Both the position numbers and the translations under genes were made by a program. Positions 18,685 through 28,005 of a stretch of 64,000 nt of DNA are shown piece by piece. Where the stretch lies: contig NZ_AUAO01000001.1 in assembly GCF_000428765.1 (NCBI RefSeq), positions 806,001-870,000 on the forward strand, in the 5' to 3' direction. The notes under the pieces were generated by a model. That model ran no database searches, was not told where the DNA came from, and saw nothing but the letters and a program-made list of their open reading frames with translations. Source of the stretch: Brevundimonas aveniformis DSM 17977 (GTDB lineage Bacteria > Pseudomonadota > Alphaproteobacteria > Caulobacterales > Caulobacteraceae). Numbering within the stretch: the stretch's first letter is position 1; the number at the start of each line of letters is the position of its first letter.

Positions 18685-18787
18685 TCACCTTGGCGCATTG
18701 TGATCGTGTGATCAGGGACGGCGGGCAACCGACCAAACCCTGACCAGGTGTCAAAATCGGTTGCTCAACTATCCAAGGAGAAATCTC

Positions 18788-18973
18788 ATGTCGAACTTTA
18801 TCAAACAGTTCCTGAACGACGAGTCGGGTGCCACCGCCATCGAGTACGGCCTGATCGCCGCTCTGATCGCCGTGGTCATCATTACGGCGGTTACCCTGGT
18901 GGGTACGAACCTGAAGGCTACCTTCAACAACATCGCCGGCAACCTCGGCGGTTCGGTCGGCAAGTCCAGCTAA
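18788..18973 (+). CDS. pilA: Flp/tad pilin PilA
   Basis: A 61-residue type IVb Flp pilin, the major subunit of the tad pilus used for surface contact. A short leader (MSNFIKQFLNDESG) ends in the prepilin cleavage site before the hydrophobic helix: the motif GATAIEYGLIAALIAVVII carries the Flp-type Glu at +5-like position and a Tyr next to it. ATG at 18788 has AAGGAGAAA upstream; the longer frame from 18761 is not credible. A strong terminator follows at 19002, giving pilA its own high-level transcript separate from cpaA. Confidence 0.97.
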   Translation: MSNFIKQFLNDESGATAIEYGLIAALIAVVIITAVTLVGTNLKATFNNIAGNLGGSVGKSS

Positions 18974-19001
18974 GCTGACCCGACCAAAAGGTCACGGATC
19001 A

Positions 19002-19034
19002 GGCCCCGGCGGAAACGCCGGGGCCTTTTCTTAT
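19002..19034 (+). terminator. Rho-independent terminator after pilA
   Basis: A 10-base perfect stem GGCCCCGGCG/CGCCGGGGCC with a GAAA tetraloop, followed by TTTTCTTATTT. It lies 28 bases after the pilA stop. Confidence 0.92.
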
Positions 19035-19106
19035 TTCACGTCGCCTGGGTGACGAAAACTTTACGCAGAGCGACGAAACTCTGCGCGTCCAATCAAGGAA
19101 TACGTC

Positions 19107-19619
19107 GTGGATTTCGCCCTGATCATCCTTCTGAGTGTTCTACCGATTCTGGTGATCGCCGCGGGTCTGAACGACCTGACGACGATGACGATTCCGAACT
19201 GGATATCGCTGGGACTGATGATCGGGTTTGTCCCGGCGGCCTTTGCGCTGGGCCTGCCGCTCAGCACCATCGCCGTGCACTTCGGGGTGGCCCTGGGGGC
19301 CTTGTTCATCGGTGCCGGCATGTTCGCCCTGCGCTGGCTGGGCGGAGGCGATGCCAAGTTGATCGCCGCCGTGTGCCTCTGGCTCGGCCTGAGCGGCTCG
19401 GCGACATTTCTTCTGGTGACGGCGGTTGTGGGCGGGTTGTTTTCCCTGGGACTGATCATGGCGCGGAGCACGCCTGGGCTGGCTATGCTCGCCGGGCCGT
19501 CCTGGATGTCGCGTCTGCTCGAACCGGCCGGCGACATTCCGTATGGGGTCGCCATCTCGGCCGGCGCCCTGATGGCTTTCCCGACAAGCGCCCTGGTTCA
19601 GGCCTTCATCGCGGGATAA
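19107..19619 (+). CDS. cpaA: Prepilin peptidase CpaA (A24 family)
   Basis: A 170-residue inner-membrane aspartic peptidase that cleaves and may methylate PilA. The two catalytic Asp are visible: one in AAGLNDLTTMTIPNW (near residue 23) and one in LGGGDAKLIAA (near residue 84). About five to six membrane helices are predicted. The start is GTG at 19107 with AAGGAA upstream. It lacks the N-terminal methyltransferase half of type IVa PilD, as usual for the tad class. It begins the cpa assembly genes, although a 116-base gap separates it from cpaB. Confidence 0.94.
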   Translation: MDFALIILLSVLPILVIAAGLNDLTTMTIPNWISLGLMIGFVPAAFALGLPLSTIAVHFGVALGALFIGAGMFALRWLGGGDAKLIAAVCLWLGLSGSATFLLVTAVVGGLFSLGLIMARSTPGLAMLAGPSWMSRLLEPAGDIPYGVAISAGALMAFPTSALVQAFIAG

Positions 19620-19735
19620 GCTCAAGCCCTGCGGACGCGTCGTAAGCGACCGTTAACCCGTCGGCTTCACCCTCAGTCAGAACAATCCCGGTGCCAGGGC
19701 GCAGAATGCCGCTCGGACTGGAAGGAATCTGACCG

Positions 19736-20683
19736 ATGAAACCAGCTCGAATTGCCGTCATTGCGGTTGCCGCTGTCTCCGCCATCGGATTGGCGCTTGT
19801 CGTGCGCGCCATGGGTTCGGGCAATGGCGAGGCGGCCCCGTCCGCCGCTGCAGCCGAAGCCTCGCAGGCCCAGATGGCCCAGGTGCTCGTCGCCTCGCGG
19901 GATCTCGAAGTCGGCGACCGAATCGACGATGGGGCGATGACCTGGCGGGCCTTCCCCGCTGAGGCGGTCAACGCCGCCTGGATCGTTGAAGGCGCAGCTT
20001 CCATCCCGACGCCCCGTCGAACGCCGGCTGAGGGCGAAGGGGGCGAGGGCGGCGAGGATGCTGCGCCAGATACCCAAGGCGATGGATCCGCAACCGCCGA
20101 GGTTCAACGCATGGCGGAACGCGTAACCGGCGGCGGCGTGCGGGCCCAGGTTGTCGGAGCGGTCGTGCGCGAACGCATTCTCGCCGGAGAACCGATCGTC
20201 GCCTCCAAACTTGTCCGGGCCGGGCAGAGCGGCTTCCTGGCCGTTGTCCTTGAACGCGGCATGCGGGCCATGTCCGTACCGGTAACCCGGGAGACGGGGG
20301 CGGGCGGTTTCATCCTGCCGGGGGATCGCGTCGACGTCATTATGAGCCGCCGCGCCGAACAGGGAAGTGCCGGAGCAGACGGGACAATCACGGCCACCGT
20401 CCTGGTCAACATCCGCGTTCTTGCCGTGGGCGAAACCACGGAAGCCGGCGATCAACAGACGATCGAGGGGACCAATGCCACACTTGAAGTTGGCCCACGT
20501 GAAGCGGAGGTCCTGGCCTTCGCCCAGGCCCAGGGCGAGCTGTTCCTCGTTCTGAGATCCTACGCCGACTCTCGCGAGGCGTCAGGGGCCGCGATTTCAA
20601 CCCAAACACGCGCCGACAGCGGCGAGGCCAGATCCGTGCGTGTCTTCCGCAACGGTGAAGTTACAGAGGTGCCCGTGGGATGA
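19736..20683 (+). CDS. cpaB: Flp pilus assembly protein CpaB
   Basis: A 315-residue periplasmic protein of the tad secretion apparatus (RcpC/CpaB family) anchored by an N-terminal helix (residues 5-25). The SAF-like domain begins VLVASRDLEVGDRI. It is interrupted around residues 85-130 by a low-complexity acidic/Gly-rich insert (PAEGEGGEGGEDAAPD), then continues AVVRERILAGEPIV. The C-terminal half has GDRVDVIMSRR and VLVNIRVLAVGE. Its stop overlaps cpaC by 4 bases (ATGA). Confidence 0.93.
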   Translation: MKPARIAVIAVAAVSAIGLALVVRAMGSGNGEAAPSAAAAEASQAQMAQVLVASRDLEVGDRIDDGAMTWRAFPAEAVNAAWIVEGAASIPTPRRTPAEGEGGEGGEDAAPDTQGDGSATAEVQRMAERVTGGGVRAQVVGAVVRERILAGEPIVASKLVRAGQSGFLAVVLERGMRAMSVPVTRETGAGGFILPGDRVDVIMSRRAEQGSAGADGTITATVLVNIRVLAVGETTEAGDQQTIEGTNATLEVGPREAEVLAFAQAQGELFLVLRSYADSREASGAAISTQTRADSGEARSVRVFRNGEVTEVPVG

Positions 20684-22104
20684 CCGCGCACAAGAACCCT
20701 CTCCTTTGTCTGATGGCGGCGGCGACCCTGGGCTTGGGGTTCGCCGCGCTGTCATATCCAGCGAATGCCCAGCAGGTGGTTCGTGTCGGCGTCGGATCAT
20801 CGGCGAGCCAGTCCATGAGCCTGCCACGCGGCGAATCGGCCGTGATCGAGCTGCCGGTTGATGCGCGCGACGTGATGGTTTCCAACCCGGCGGTGGCCGA
20901 TGCGGTGCTTCAGTCACCTCGCCGGATCGTCCTTATGGGGCTGGCACCCGGGGCCACCGATGCCCTTTTCTTTGACGCATCTGGACGCCAGATTCTCAGT
21001 CTGAATGTCCGTGTCGGCGCACCCGTTGGGGCCTTGCAGGATACGATCCGGCGCATTGCCCCGACCGCCAACGTCACGGCTGAAGCCGTCAACGGTGCCG
21101 TGATCCTCACCGGGACGGTGGACAGTGCAGGTGAGGCAGAGCGCATCGAACGCGTGGCGGCCACCTTCGTCGAGCGCCCGGACCAGGTCCTGAACATGAT
21201 GTCGATCGCGGGATCCGATCAGGTCATGGTCCAGGTCCGCGTCGTCGAGATGCAGCGCAACATCGTCGAACAGTTGGGCATCTCGCTCAGCGGATCGGTC
21301 AACAACGGGGCCGATCCCAATTGGTTGATCAGCAATGCGCCGGGATTTGGTGTGAATGGCGCCCCGGCGGGCGGCGGTACTCTCAACTTTGAAACGCCGG
21401 CAGCCCTGGGTGGCAACGGACTGTCGGCCCAGTTGCGGGCTTTTGAACGGGTGGGTGTCGTGCGGGTCCTGTCGGAACCTCATGTGACCACGGTGTCCGG
21501 CGAAGAGGCGGACTTCCTCGCCGGCGGTGAGTTCCCCGTGCCGTCGGGCGTCGACAACAATGGCCGCGTGGTCATCGAGTTCCGGTCCTATGGCGTCGGC
21601 CTGACGGTGACCCCGGTTGTCCTGTCCGGTGGTCGGATTTCGCTGCGTGTCTCGGCTGAGGTGTCAGACCTGACGACCAACGGGTCATTCTCGATGTCCC
21701 TGGGCACCGGCAGCTCGGTGGTCATTCCGGGCCTGACCGTGCGTCGCATTTCCAACACCGTCGAGATCCCGTCCGGCCAGAGCCTGATGATCGGTGGCCT
21801 CATGCAGTCGATCACGCGTGAAAGCATTGATGCCTTGCCGGGCATGACAGAACTGCCCGTCCTGGGCGCGCTGTTCAGGTCGCGGGACTATCTTCAGGGT
21901 GAAACCGAGCTGGTCATCATCGTGACCCCGTATCTGGTCAACCCGACAGATCCGGCGCGCCTGCAGACACCTGCCGATGGGTACCGGATCGCGTCCGATG
22001 CCGAATCCATCCTGATGGGCCGCCTCAACCGCGCCTACCGTCCCGACCAATCCGCCCCGCCCGCCGGCCAATGGCAGGGCCCGGTCGGCTATGTGATCGA
22101 ATAG
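20680..22104 (+). CDS. cpaC: Flp pilus secretin CpaC
   Basis: A 474-residue outer-membrane secretin through which the pilus exits. Signal peptide 1-27 (ending ANAQ). The pilus N-terminal domain spans about 30-110 (RGESAVIELPVDARDVMVS, NPAVADAVL), and a BON-like segment follows. The secretin domain (about 230-420) shows VRVLSEPHVTTVSGEEADFL, GGEFPVPS and VEIPSGQSLMIGGLM, ending with ELVIIVTPYLV. Translation is coupled to cpaB. The first domain matches the separate small protein at 18052-18480. Confidence 0.95.
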   Translation: MTAHKNPLLCLMAAATLGLGFAALSYPANAQQVVRVGVGSSASQSMSLPRGESAVIELPVDARDVMVSNPAVADAVLQSPRRIVLMGLAPGATDALFFDASGRQILSLNVRVGAPVGALQDTIRRIAPTANVTAEAVNGAVILTGTVDSAGEAERIERVAATFVERPDQVLNMMSIAGSDQVMVQVRVVEMQRNIVEQLGISLSGSVNNGADPNWLISNAPGFGVNGAPAGGGTLNFETPAALGGNGLSAQLRAFERVGVVRVLSEPHVTTVSGEEADFLAGGEFPVPSGVDNNGRVVIEFRSYGVGLTVTPVVLSGGRISLRVSAEVSDLTTNGSFSMSLGTGSSVVIPGLTVRRISNTVEIPSGQSLMIGGLMQSITRESIDALPGMTELPVLGALFRSRDYLQGETELVIIVTPYLVNPTDPARLQTPADGYRIASDAESILMGRLNRAYRPDQSAPPAGQWQGPVGYVIE

Positions 22105-22113
22105 GAGCCGACG

Positions 22114-22773
22114 ATGCGATTTACCGCCAGCCTCGTCACCCTCTCTCTCAGCGCAGGCCTCCTGGCGGCCTGCGGAGGCTCAGCGTCCATCCGGCAGCCT
22201 GAGCCGCTCACGCCGCTGTCTCGCTGGCAGCTCCGGGTCGAGCCGCAACTGGATCGGATCGCTCTGGCCGTCCACGACAGCGGCCTGTCGGCCAACCAGC
22301 GGTCGGCTCTGGCCAGTCTGGTTGCGCGGGCTCGCGCCGAGCAAAGCTCGGAGATCGTCATCGAGATACCGTCTGGCGACGATCCCGCCACTCTGCAGAT
22401 GGGATGGGCCGTGTCCGAGATGCTGGGCTCCAGCGGCGTTCCGGTTCGCACCGTGGCCTACGGGGCCCCGGACCCCCGGGCTCCGGTCATTGTCGGGTTC
22501 GCCCGTCTTCAGGCTGTCACCCATGACTGCTCGCGCCAATGGGAGTCCCTGACGCGTCATGCCAACAACACCTCATACTCAGGCCTGGGTTGCGCCACGA
22601 TATCAAACATGGCCGCCCAGATCGCCGATCCCCGCGACATCATGGGGCAGCGCCCCATGGGGCCGTCAGATGCCGGTCGCCGCACGGTCGTGATTCAGAG
22701 CTACCGAAGGGGCGAAGGCACCTCGACGCACACCAGTAGCGACTCAACTACCGTTTCGGACGCCGTCAACTGA
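22114..22773 (+). CDS. cpaD: Flp pilus assembly lipoprotein CpaD
   Basis: A 219-residue CpaD-family protein. A lipoprotein signal ends in LLAACGG (Cys20), indicating attachment to the outer membrane, where CpaD assists secretin assembly. The family core includes SGLSANQRSALASLVARARA, VRTVAYGAP and HDCSRQWESLTRHANNTSYS with GCATISNMAAQIADPRDIMG, the conserved part used to recognise CpaD. The C-terminal tail is Ser/Thr-rich. It sits 9 bases after cpaC. Confidence 0.93.
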   Translation: MRFTASLVTLSLSAGLLAACGGSASIRQPEPLTPLSRWQLRVEPQLDRIALAVHDSGLSANQRSALASLVARARAEQSSEIVIEIPSGDDPATLQMGWAVSEMLGSSGVPVRTVAYGAPDPRAPVIVGFARLQAVTHDCSRQWESLTRHANNTSYSGLGCATISNMAAQIADPRDIMGQRPMGPSDAGRRTVVIQSYRRGEGTSTHTSSDSTTVSDAVN

Positions 22774-22798
22774 TGACCGCCAACTCTCGAGCCAGACC

Positions 22799-24322
22799 AT
22801 GAACTCTGCCCGCAGCCAGGCCTTTGGAGACGACGGGTTCGAAGAGGACTTCGATCTCGATCTCGACCTCGAACTCGGGTCGAATGGATCGCCGCTGAGC
22901 GGTGCCATGCCGTCGTCATCCGATTCAAACCCTTCGGCATTGGAAGCCAGCACCGCGCGCGATGCCGGGCCGTTGCAATTCATGCCGCCTGACGCATCAG
23001 CCTCGGCTTCGGCCTTGCCGGCGACCCGCGCGAGCGCGCCTGTCGCGACGTCCCCCGGAGGGTTCAATCCTGTCGGCGATCTAGTGGCCCAAACCGATGC
23101 TGCGCTGGCGGCCATTCAGATTCCGCGCATCACAATCCACATTTTCGGCGAGCGCGCTGAAACCCTGTCAGCGGCTGAGCGGGCCGGCCAGGATCGTCGC
23201 ATGGCACGCGCCACGACCCAGATCCGGGTCGGCGGCATGGCGGCCGCGATAGAGACCTATCGACATGAGCCGACGCCGGCGCTGGTGATGGTCGAGAGCG
23301 ATTTGATGGGCACCAGCCTGTTGGATGCGCTGGATGGCCTGGCAGAGGTCTGCGACGCCGGGACCAAGGTGGTGGTGATTGGCGCGGCCAACGACATCAT
23401 GCTGTATCGTGAGCTGATCCGCCGCGGTGTCAGCGAATACCTTGTCGGACCGGTTCCCCCGTTGCAGCTGATCTCGACCATCGGATCGCTCTTTTCCGAC
23501 CCGGCACGCCCCTTTGTGGGCCGGTCGATCGCCTTTGTCGGAGCCCGTGGCGGAGCGGGGGCTTCGACTGTCGCCCACAACACAGCCTACACCCTGGCCG
23601 AGCGCGTCGGGTCCAACACGGTGATTGTCGACTACGATCTTCCGTTCGGAACAGCAGGGCTGGACTTCAATCAGGACCCCCTGAGCGGCGTGGCCGATGC
23701 CCTGGGCCAGCCCGATCGACTGGACCCGACCCTGCTGGATCGTTTGACGGCCCGCTGCACCGATCGCCTGAGCCTGTTTGCGGCACCGGCCACCCTGGAA
23801 GCGGACTGGGATCTGTCGAGCGAGGCCTTTGAAGAGGTGACCCAGAAGATTCGGTCAACCGCGCCCTTCGTTGTGCTGGACCTACCGCACAGCTGGTCGA
23901 GCTGGATGCGACAGACGCTGGTGACCTCGGACGAGGTCGTTGTGGTCGCCGCGCCCGATCTGGCCTCGCTGCGCAATGCCAAGAATATCATCGACCTGGT
24001 TCGTCAGGCGCGTCCGAACGACGCCCCGCCCCGCCTGGTCCTGAATCAGGTTGGCCTCCCGGGTCGCCCGGAAATTCCCCTCAAGGAGTTCGCCGGCGCG
24101 CTGGGCGTCCATCCCTCGATGATCATTCCGTTCGACGCCAAGACTTTTGGCGAGGCCGCGAACAATGGTCAGATGGTGATCGAGGCGGCACCCAAGTCCA
24201 AGGCGGCGGAAGCCTTTCTTGGGCTGGCCCAGATTGTGTCTCAGCGAGAAATCACAGCCCTGCCGGCTCCCGGCAAAAAATCGGGTGGTCTGTTCTCAAA
24301 CCTGTTCAAGAAGAAGGCCTAA
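22799..24322 (+). CDS. cpaE: Pilus localisation ATPase CpaE (TadZ family)
   Basis: A 507-residue protein of the ParA/MinD-like CpaE/TadZ family, which positions the pilus machine at the pole. Residues 1-100 are acidic and low complexity (FEEDFDLDLDLELGS). A receiver-like domain spans about 105-230, followed by a ParA fold with an atypical Walker A, FVGARGGAGASTVAHN (near residue 250), in which the usual Lys residues are replaced, as in other TadZ proteins. VDYDLPFGTAGLDF and VVLDLPHSWSSW follow. The Lys-rich end is probably disordered. Confidence 0.94.
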   Translation: MNSARSQAFGDDGFEEDFDLDLDLELGSNGSPLSGAMPSSSDSNPSALEASTARDAGPLQFMPPDASASASALPATRASAPVATSPGGFNPVGDLVAQTDAALAAIQIPRITIHIFGERAETLSAAERAGQDRRMARATTQIRVGGMAAAIETYRHEPTPALVMVESDLMGTSLLDALDGLAEVCDAGTKVVVIGAANDIMLYRELIRRGVSEYLVGPVPPLQLISTIGSLFSDPARPFVGRSIAFVGARGGAGASTVAHNTAYTLAERVGSNTVIVDYDLPFGTAGLDFNQDPLSGVADALGQPDRLDPTLLDRLTARCTDRLSLFAAPATLEADWDLSSEAFEEVTQKIRSTAPFVVLDLPHSWSSWMRQTLVTSDEVVVVAAPDLASLRNAKNIIDLVRQARPNDAPPRLVLNQVGLPGRPEIPLKEFAGALGVHPSMIIPFDAKTFGEAANNGQMVIEAAPKSKAAEAFLGLAQIVSQREITALPAPGKKSGGLFSNLFKKKA

Positions 24323-24328
24323 ACGCGA

Positions 24329-25882
24329 GTGTTCGGCAAGCGCACCTCTTCAGGCACCGGGGCACCTACGCCGACCGTCCGGCCCCAACAGTCGGCTACG
24401 CCGATGCCGGAGGCGCTGACGGAATCCGGTCGCGATGACGAAGCCATCGATGTCGGGGTGACCGCTCGGCCTGAGCGGATGGACGCGCTTGCCGGGAAGT
24501 CGGGCCACGATTCAGCGCGCAAGCCCGAGCCCGCCGCCGCGCCGCGGGCCACCAAAGGTTTTGAGCAGCTCAAGAAGGCCCAGCCGGTTGCTGAGATCGT
24601 CCGCGAACAGTCGGACTATTACCACGCGTCCAAGACGACCATTCTGAATGCCCTGCTGAACACAATCGACCTGTCGCAGCTGGCGCAGCTCGACCCTAAA
24701 GCGGCGGCGGAGGAAATTCGCGACATCGTTGCCGAGCTGGTGGCGATCAAGAACGTCTCCATGTCCGTGGCTGAACAGGAGTACCTGGTTCAGGACATCG
24801 TCAACGACGTCCTGGGCTATGGGCCGCTGGAGCCGTTGCTGGCGCGCGATGACATCGCTGACATCATGGTCAACGGGGCCAATCGGGTCTTTATCGAAGT
24901 GGGCGGCAAGGTCCAGCTGACCAATGTTCGCTTCCGGGACAACACTCAGCTGATGAATATCTGTCAGCGGATCGTGTCTCAGGTCGGTCGCCGTGTCGAC
25001 GAAAGCTCGCCGATCTGTGACGCCCGGCTTCCGGATGGGTCACGCGTCAACGTTATCGCGCCGCCCCTGGCGATCGATGGCCCGACCCTGACCATCCGAA
25101 AGTTCAAGAAGGACAAGTTGACCATGCGCAACCTGGTGGAGTTTGCCTCCATCAGCCCGGAAGGTGCGCGTGTTCTGGGGGTCATCGGGGCCTGCCGCTG
25201 CAACGTCGTCATCTCGGGCGGCACGGGCTCGGGCAAGACCACCCTGCTCAACACCCTTACGGCCTTCATTGATCCGACCGAGCGGGTCATCACCTGCGAA
25301 GACGCCGCCGAACTTCAGCTCCAGCAACCGCATGTCGTGCGCCTTGAAACGCGCCCTCCCAACCTGGAGGGTCAGGGCCAGATCACCATGCGTGATCTGG
25401 TCAAGAACTGTCTGCGGATGCGTCCCGAGCGGATCATCGTCGGTGAGGTCCGCGGTTCCGAGGCCTTTGACCTGCTCCAGGCCATGAACACCGGCCATGA
25501 CGGGTCCATGGGTACGCTGCACGCCAACTCGCCACGCGAAGCCATCAGCCGGATGGAATCGATGATCACCATGGGTGGCTTCGGCCTCCCGTCCAAGACC
25601 ATTCGCGAAATGATCGTCGGCTCGGTCGACGTCATCATCCAGGCGACGCGCCTGCGCGACGGGTCGCGTCGCATCACCCATGTGACCGAAGTTCTGGGCC
25701 TGGAAGGCGACGTCATCGTGACCCAGGATCTGTTCGTCTACGAGATCACCGGTGAGGATGAAAACGGCAAGGTGCTTGGTCGGCACCGTTCGACAGGGAT
25801 CGCTCGTCCGCGCTTCTGGGACCGGGCCCGATACTATGGGCTGGAACGAGAGCTGGCCGAGGCCCTGGACGCCGCGGAGTAG
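24329..25882 (+). CDS. cpaF: Pilus secretion ATPase CpaF
   Basis: A 517-residue hexameric VirB11/GspE-class ATPase that drives Flp pilus extension and retraction. After a variable N-terminal region of about 95 residues come VAEQEYLVQDIVNDVLGYGP, Walker A SGGTGSGKTTLLNTL near residue 300, the Asp box VITCEDAAELQL and Walker B RIIVGEVRGSEAFDLL with the HDGSMGTLHANSPREA His box. It starts at GTG 24329, 6 bases after cpaE, with ribosome-site sequence AAGAAGG in the cpaE end. Confidence 0.95.
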   Translation: MFGKRTSSGTGAPTPTVRPQQSATPMPEALTESGRDDEAIDVGVTARPERMDALAGKSGHDSARKPEPAAAPRATKGFEQLKKAQPVAEIVREQSDYYHASKTTILNALLNTIDLSQLAQLDPKAAAEEIRDIVAELVAIKNVSMSVAEQEYLVQDIVNDVLGYGPLEPLLARDDIADIMVNGANRVFIEVGGKVQLTNVRFRDNTQLMNICQRIVSQVGRRVDESSPICDARLPDGSRVNVIAPPLAIDGPTLTIRKFKKDKLTMRNLVEFASISPEGARVLGVIGACRCNVVISGGTGSGKTTLLNTLTAFIDPTERVITCEDAAELQLQQPHVVRLETRPPNLEGQGQITMRDLVKNCLRMRPERIIVGEVRGSEAFDLLQAMNTGHDGSMGTLHANSPREAISRMESMITMGGFGLPSKTIREMIVGSVDVIIQATRLRDGSRRITHVTEVLGLEGDVIVTQDLFVYEITGEDENGKVLGRHRSTGIARPRFWDRARYYGLERELAEALDAAE

Positions 25883-25887
25883 CCGTC

Positions 25888-26865
25888 ATGCTGATGATAC
25901 TGGCTGCCGTCCTGGGGTTCGTGACCATCACCAGCCTTGGCTTTGCGTTTGTCGGAGGTGAGGACTCCTCATCGCGCGCGGTCAAGCGTGCTCAGGGGTT
26001 CTCGAACCGTGCTCCCCAGGCCGCCTCCAAGCGGAACCAGACCGGACCCCAGACGGCTGAGCAGCGCCGCAAACAGATCGTGCTCCAGCTCAAGGAGGCC
26101 GAGCGCAACGAGCGCAAGGCGCGCGTCACCATGGAGGCCAAGCTCCAGCAGGCCGGCCTGTCGATGAAGATCGGTGTCTTCTGGGTGGTATCAGCCGCGC
26201 TGGGCGTCTTTGCCCTCTTGTTCGGGATGCTGTTCGGCATGCCCTGGTTCATCTGGCCGGCCCTGCCCCTCGTCTTTGGTGTGGGGCTGCCACGCTGGAT
26301 CGTCGGCACCCTGGCCAAACGAAGGACAAAGAAATTCACCGCTGATTTTGCGGATGCCATCGATATCATCGTTCGTGGCGTCAAATCAGGACTGCCGGTC
26401 CACGACTGTCTGAAGGTCATCGGCAAGGAGATGAGCGCGCCTCTCGGGCCTGAGTTTCAGCGCCTGGTGGAGAACATCGGCATGGGTCTGACGCTCGAGC
26501 AGGCTCTGGAGAAGATGTACGCGCGAATGCCGACACCGGAGCTCCGCTTTCTGGCTATCGTTATCTCCATCCAGGCCAAGACCGGGGGCAACCTGGGGGA
26601 GGCGCTGGGCAATCTGTCGAACGTCCTCAGGTCGCGCAAACTGATGGCCGAAAAGATCAAGGCCCTGTCGTCCGAGGCCACGGCCTCAGCCGCCATCATC
26701 GGCTGTCTCCCGCCCGGCGTCATGGCCATGGTAACGGCCACGACACCCTCGTACATGATGCTCATGTTCACGGATATCCGAGGCCAGATCATGCTTCTGG
26801 GAGCCGGTCTGTGGATGGGCATCGGCATCTTCGTGATGCGGCGCATGATCAACTTCAAGTTCTAG
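25888..26865 (+). CDS. cpaG: Pilus inner-membrane protein CpaG (TadB-like)
   Basis: A 325-residue T2SS-F-domain platform protein. A first helix lies at residues 1-22, then a basic cytoplasmic loop (EAERNERKARVTMEAKLQQA), two helices around 92-135, the F domain (TADFADAIDIIVRGVKSG, LGNLSNVLRSRKLMAEKIKA) and two C-terminal helices. With CpaH it forms the inner-membrane base that couples CpaF to pilin. It lies 5 bases after cpaF. Confidence 0.94.
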   Translation: MLMILAAVLGFVTITSLGFAFVGGEDSSSRAVKRAQGFSNRAPQAASKRNQTGPQTAEQRRKQIVLQLKEAERNERKARVTMEAKLQQAGLSMKIGVFWVVSAALGVFALLFGMLFGMPWFIWPALPLVFGVGLPRWIVGTLAKRRTKKFTADFADAIDIIVRGVKSGLPVHDCLKVIGKEMSAPLGPEFQRLVENIGMGLTLEQALEKMYARMPTPELRFLAIVISIQAKTGGNLGEALGNLSNVLRSRKLMAEKIKALSSEATASAAIIGCLPPGVMAMVTATTPSYMMLMFTDIRGQIMLLGAGLWMGIGIFVMRRMINFKF

Positions 26866-26878
26866 CGCGGGACCTGTC

Positions 26879-27841
26879 ATGGAAGCCCTTGTCGAGCCCC
26901 GCAACCTCCTCACCGTCCTGATCGCGATCCTGACGTTTGCGACCCTGATCACCCTCCTCGGGGGGCTAGGTGGCGGGGCAAAGCTTGAGAAACGAATGAA
27001 GGCGATGGCTGAGCGCAAGGAAGAACTGCGCCGGCGGTCTCGCCAACAACTGGCCCAGCGGGAATCCGCCCTGCGCCACAGCGACGAAGGCTTCAAGAAG
27101 CGGGTGGTAGATCGCCTCAATCTCTCGAAGCTACTGGAGGACCCAAAGGTCGTTGAAAGCCTGGCGCAGGCCGGGTTCCGAGGCCCGGGCCCGCTCACGA
27201 CCTTCTACTTCTTCCGTTTTGCCATGCCCTTCGTCATGGCTCTGATCGTCGCCATCTATCTGTTCGCCATCAACGACTTCGGCTTGACGGGCATGATGCG
27301 CGTGGCCGCCGTCGTCGGCGGGTTCGTGCTCGGCTTCTATCTTCCCAACGTCTATGTCTCGAACCGGGCTTCCAAGCGTCGCCAGTCAATCGTTCAGGCC
27401 TTCCCGGATTCGCTGGATCTGCTGTTGATCTGTGTGGAATCCGGGATGTCGATCGAGGCCGCAATCACTAAGGTTGGGGCAGAGATCGGTGGCCAGTCCA
27501 TCGACCTGGCAGAAGAATACACCCTGCTGGCAGCTGAGCTGTCCTATCTCCCGGAGCGACGCTCGGCCTACGAGGGCTTCGCCAAACGAACGAACCATCC
27601 GGGCATCAAGTCGGTGGCCACGGCCATGATCCAGGCCGAAAAATACGGCACCCCCTTGGGGCAGGCGCTGCGCGTCATGGCCAAGGAAAGCCGCGAGATG
27701 CGGCTGTCGGCTGCTGAGAAGAAGGCCGCCGCCTTGCCGGCCAAACTGACCGTGCCGATGATCCTCTTCTTCCTGCCGGTGCTGTTCGTGGTCATCCTCG
27801 GGCCGGCGATCATCAAGATCCAGGACATGAACGCGGGCTAG
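26879..27841 (+). CDS. cpaH: Pilus inner-membrane protein CpaH (TadC-like)
   Basis: A 320-residue second T2SS-F platform protein, paralogous to CpaG. The F domain contains QSIVQAFPDSLDLLLICVES and GMSIEAAITKVGAEIGGQS, then RTNHPGIKSVATAMIQAEKY; a single helix near the N terminus and three more follow (about 105-150 and 285-310). It closes the cpa run; no tadD/tadG/pseudopilin genes follow, so further minor components must lie elsewhere. Confidence 0.94.
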   Translation: MEALVEPRNLLTVLIAILTFATLITLLGGLGGGAKLEKRMKAMAERKEELRRRSRQQLAQRESALRHSDEGFKKRVVDRLNLSKLLEDPKVVESLAQAGFRGPGPLTTFYFFRFAMPFVMALIVAIYLFAINDFGLTGMMRVAAVVGGFVLGFYLPNVYVSNRASKRRQSIVQAFPDSLDLLLICVESGMSIEAAITKVGAEIGGQSIDLAEEYTLLAAELSYLPERRSAYEGFAKRTNHPGIKSVATAMIQAEKYGTPLGQALRVMAKESREMRLSAAEKKAAALPAKLTVPMILFFLPVLFVVILGPAIIKIQDMNAG

Positions 27842-27842
27842 C

Positions 27843-27985
27843 TGCGGGGTTCCAGGGGCTAGGTTTTAGGCTTTCGGGTTCCAGGTTCCAGGGCAGGTGG
27901 CCGCATTGACGTCCCTATCCGCAATCCCCCTAAAACCTGTTCCCTGATCCCTATTCCCTTCCCAGCCCCTTTCCCTACCGTCAAA
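27843..27985. repeat. Degenerate inverted-repeat spacer between cpaH and putA
   Basis: The left half repeats GGTTCCAGG three times in imperfect form and contains GGTTTTAGG at 27862-27870. The right half contains the exact complement CCTAAAACC at 27929-27937, followed by a run of TTCCCT/ATCCCT-like units. The arrangement suggests an old dispersed intergenic element or long transcript hairpin. It has no coding frame and no clear T tract. Confidence 0.45.
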
Positions 27986-28005
27986 GCGGCGTTAGACGGC
28001 GCGGC

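Noticed and set aside
18688-18715. A possible sigma-54 promoter (TTGGCGC ...) before pilA
   Set aside because: The -12 GC element is missing at the required spacing, so only the AT-rich and CtrA-like signals are reported.
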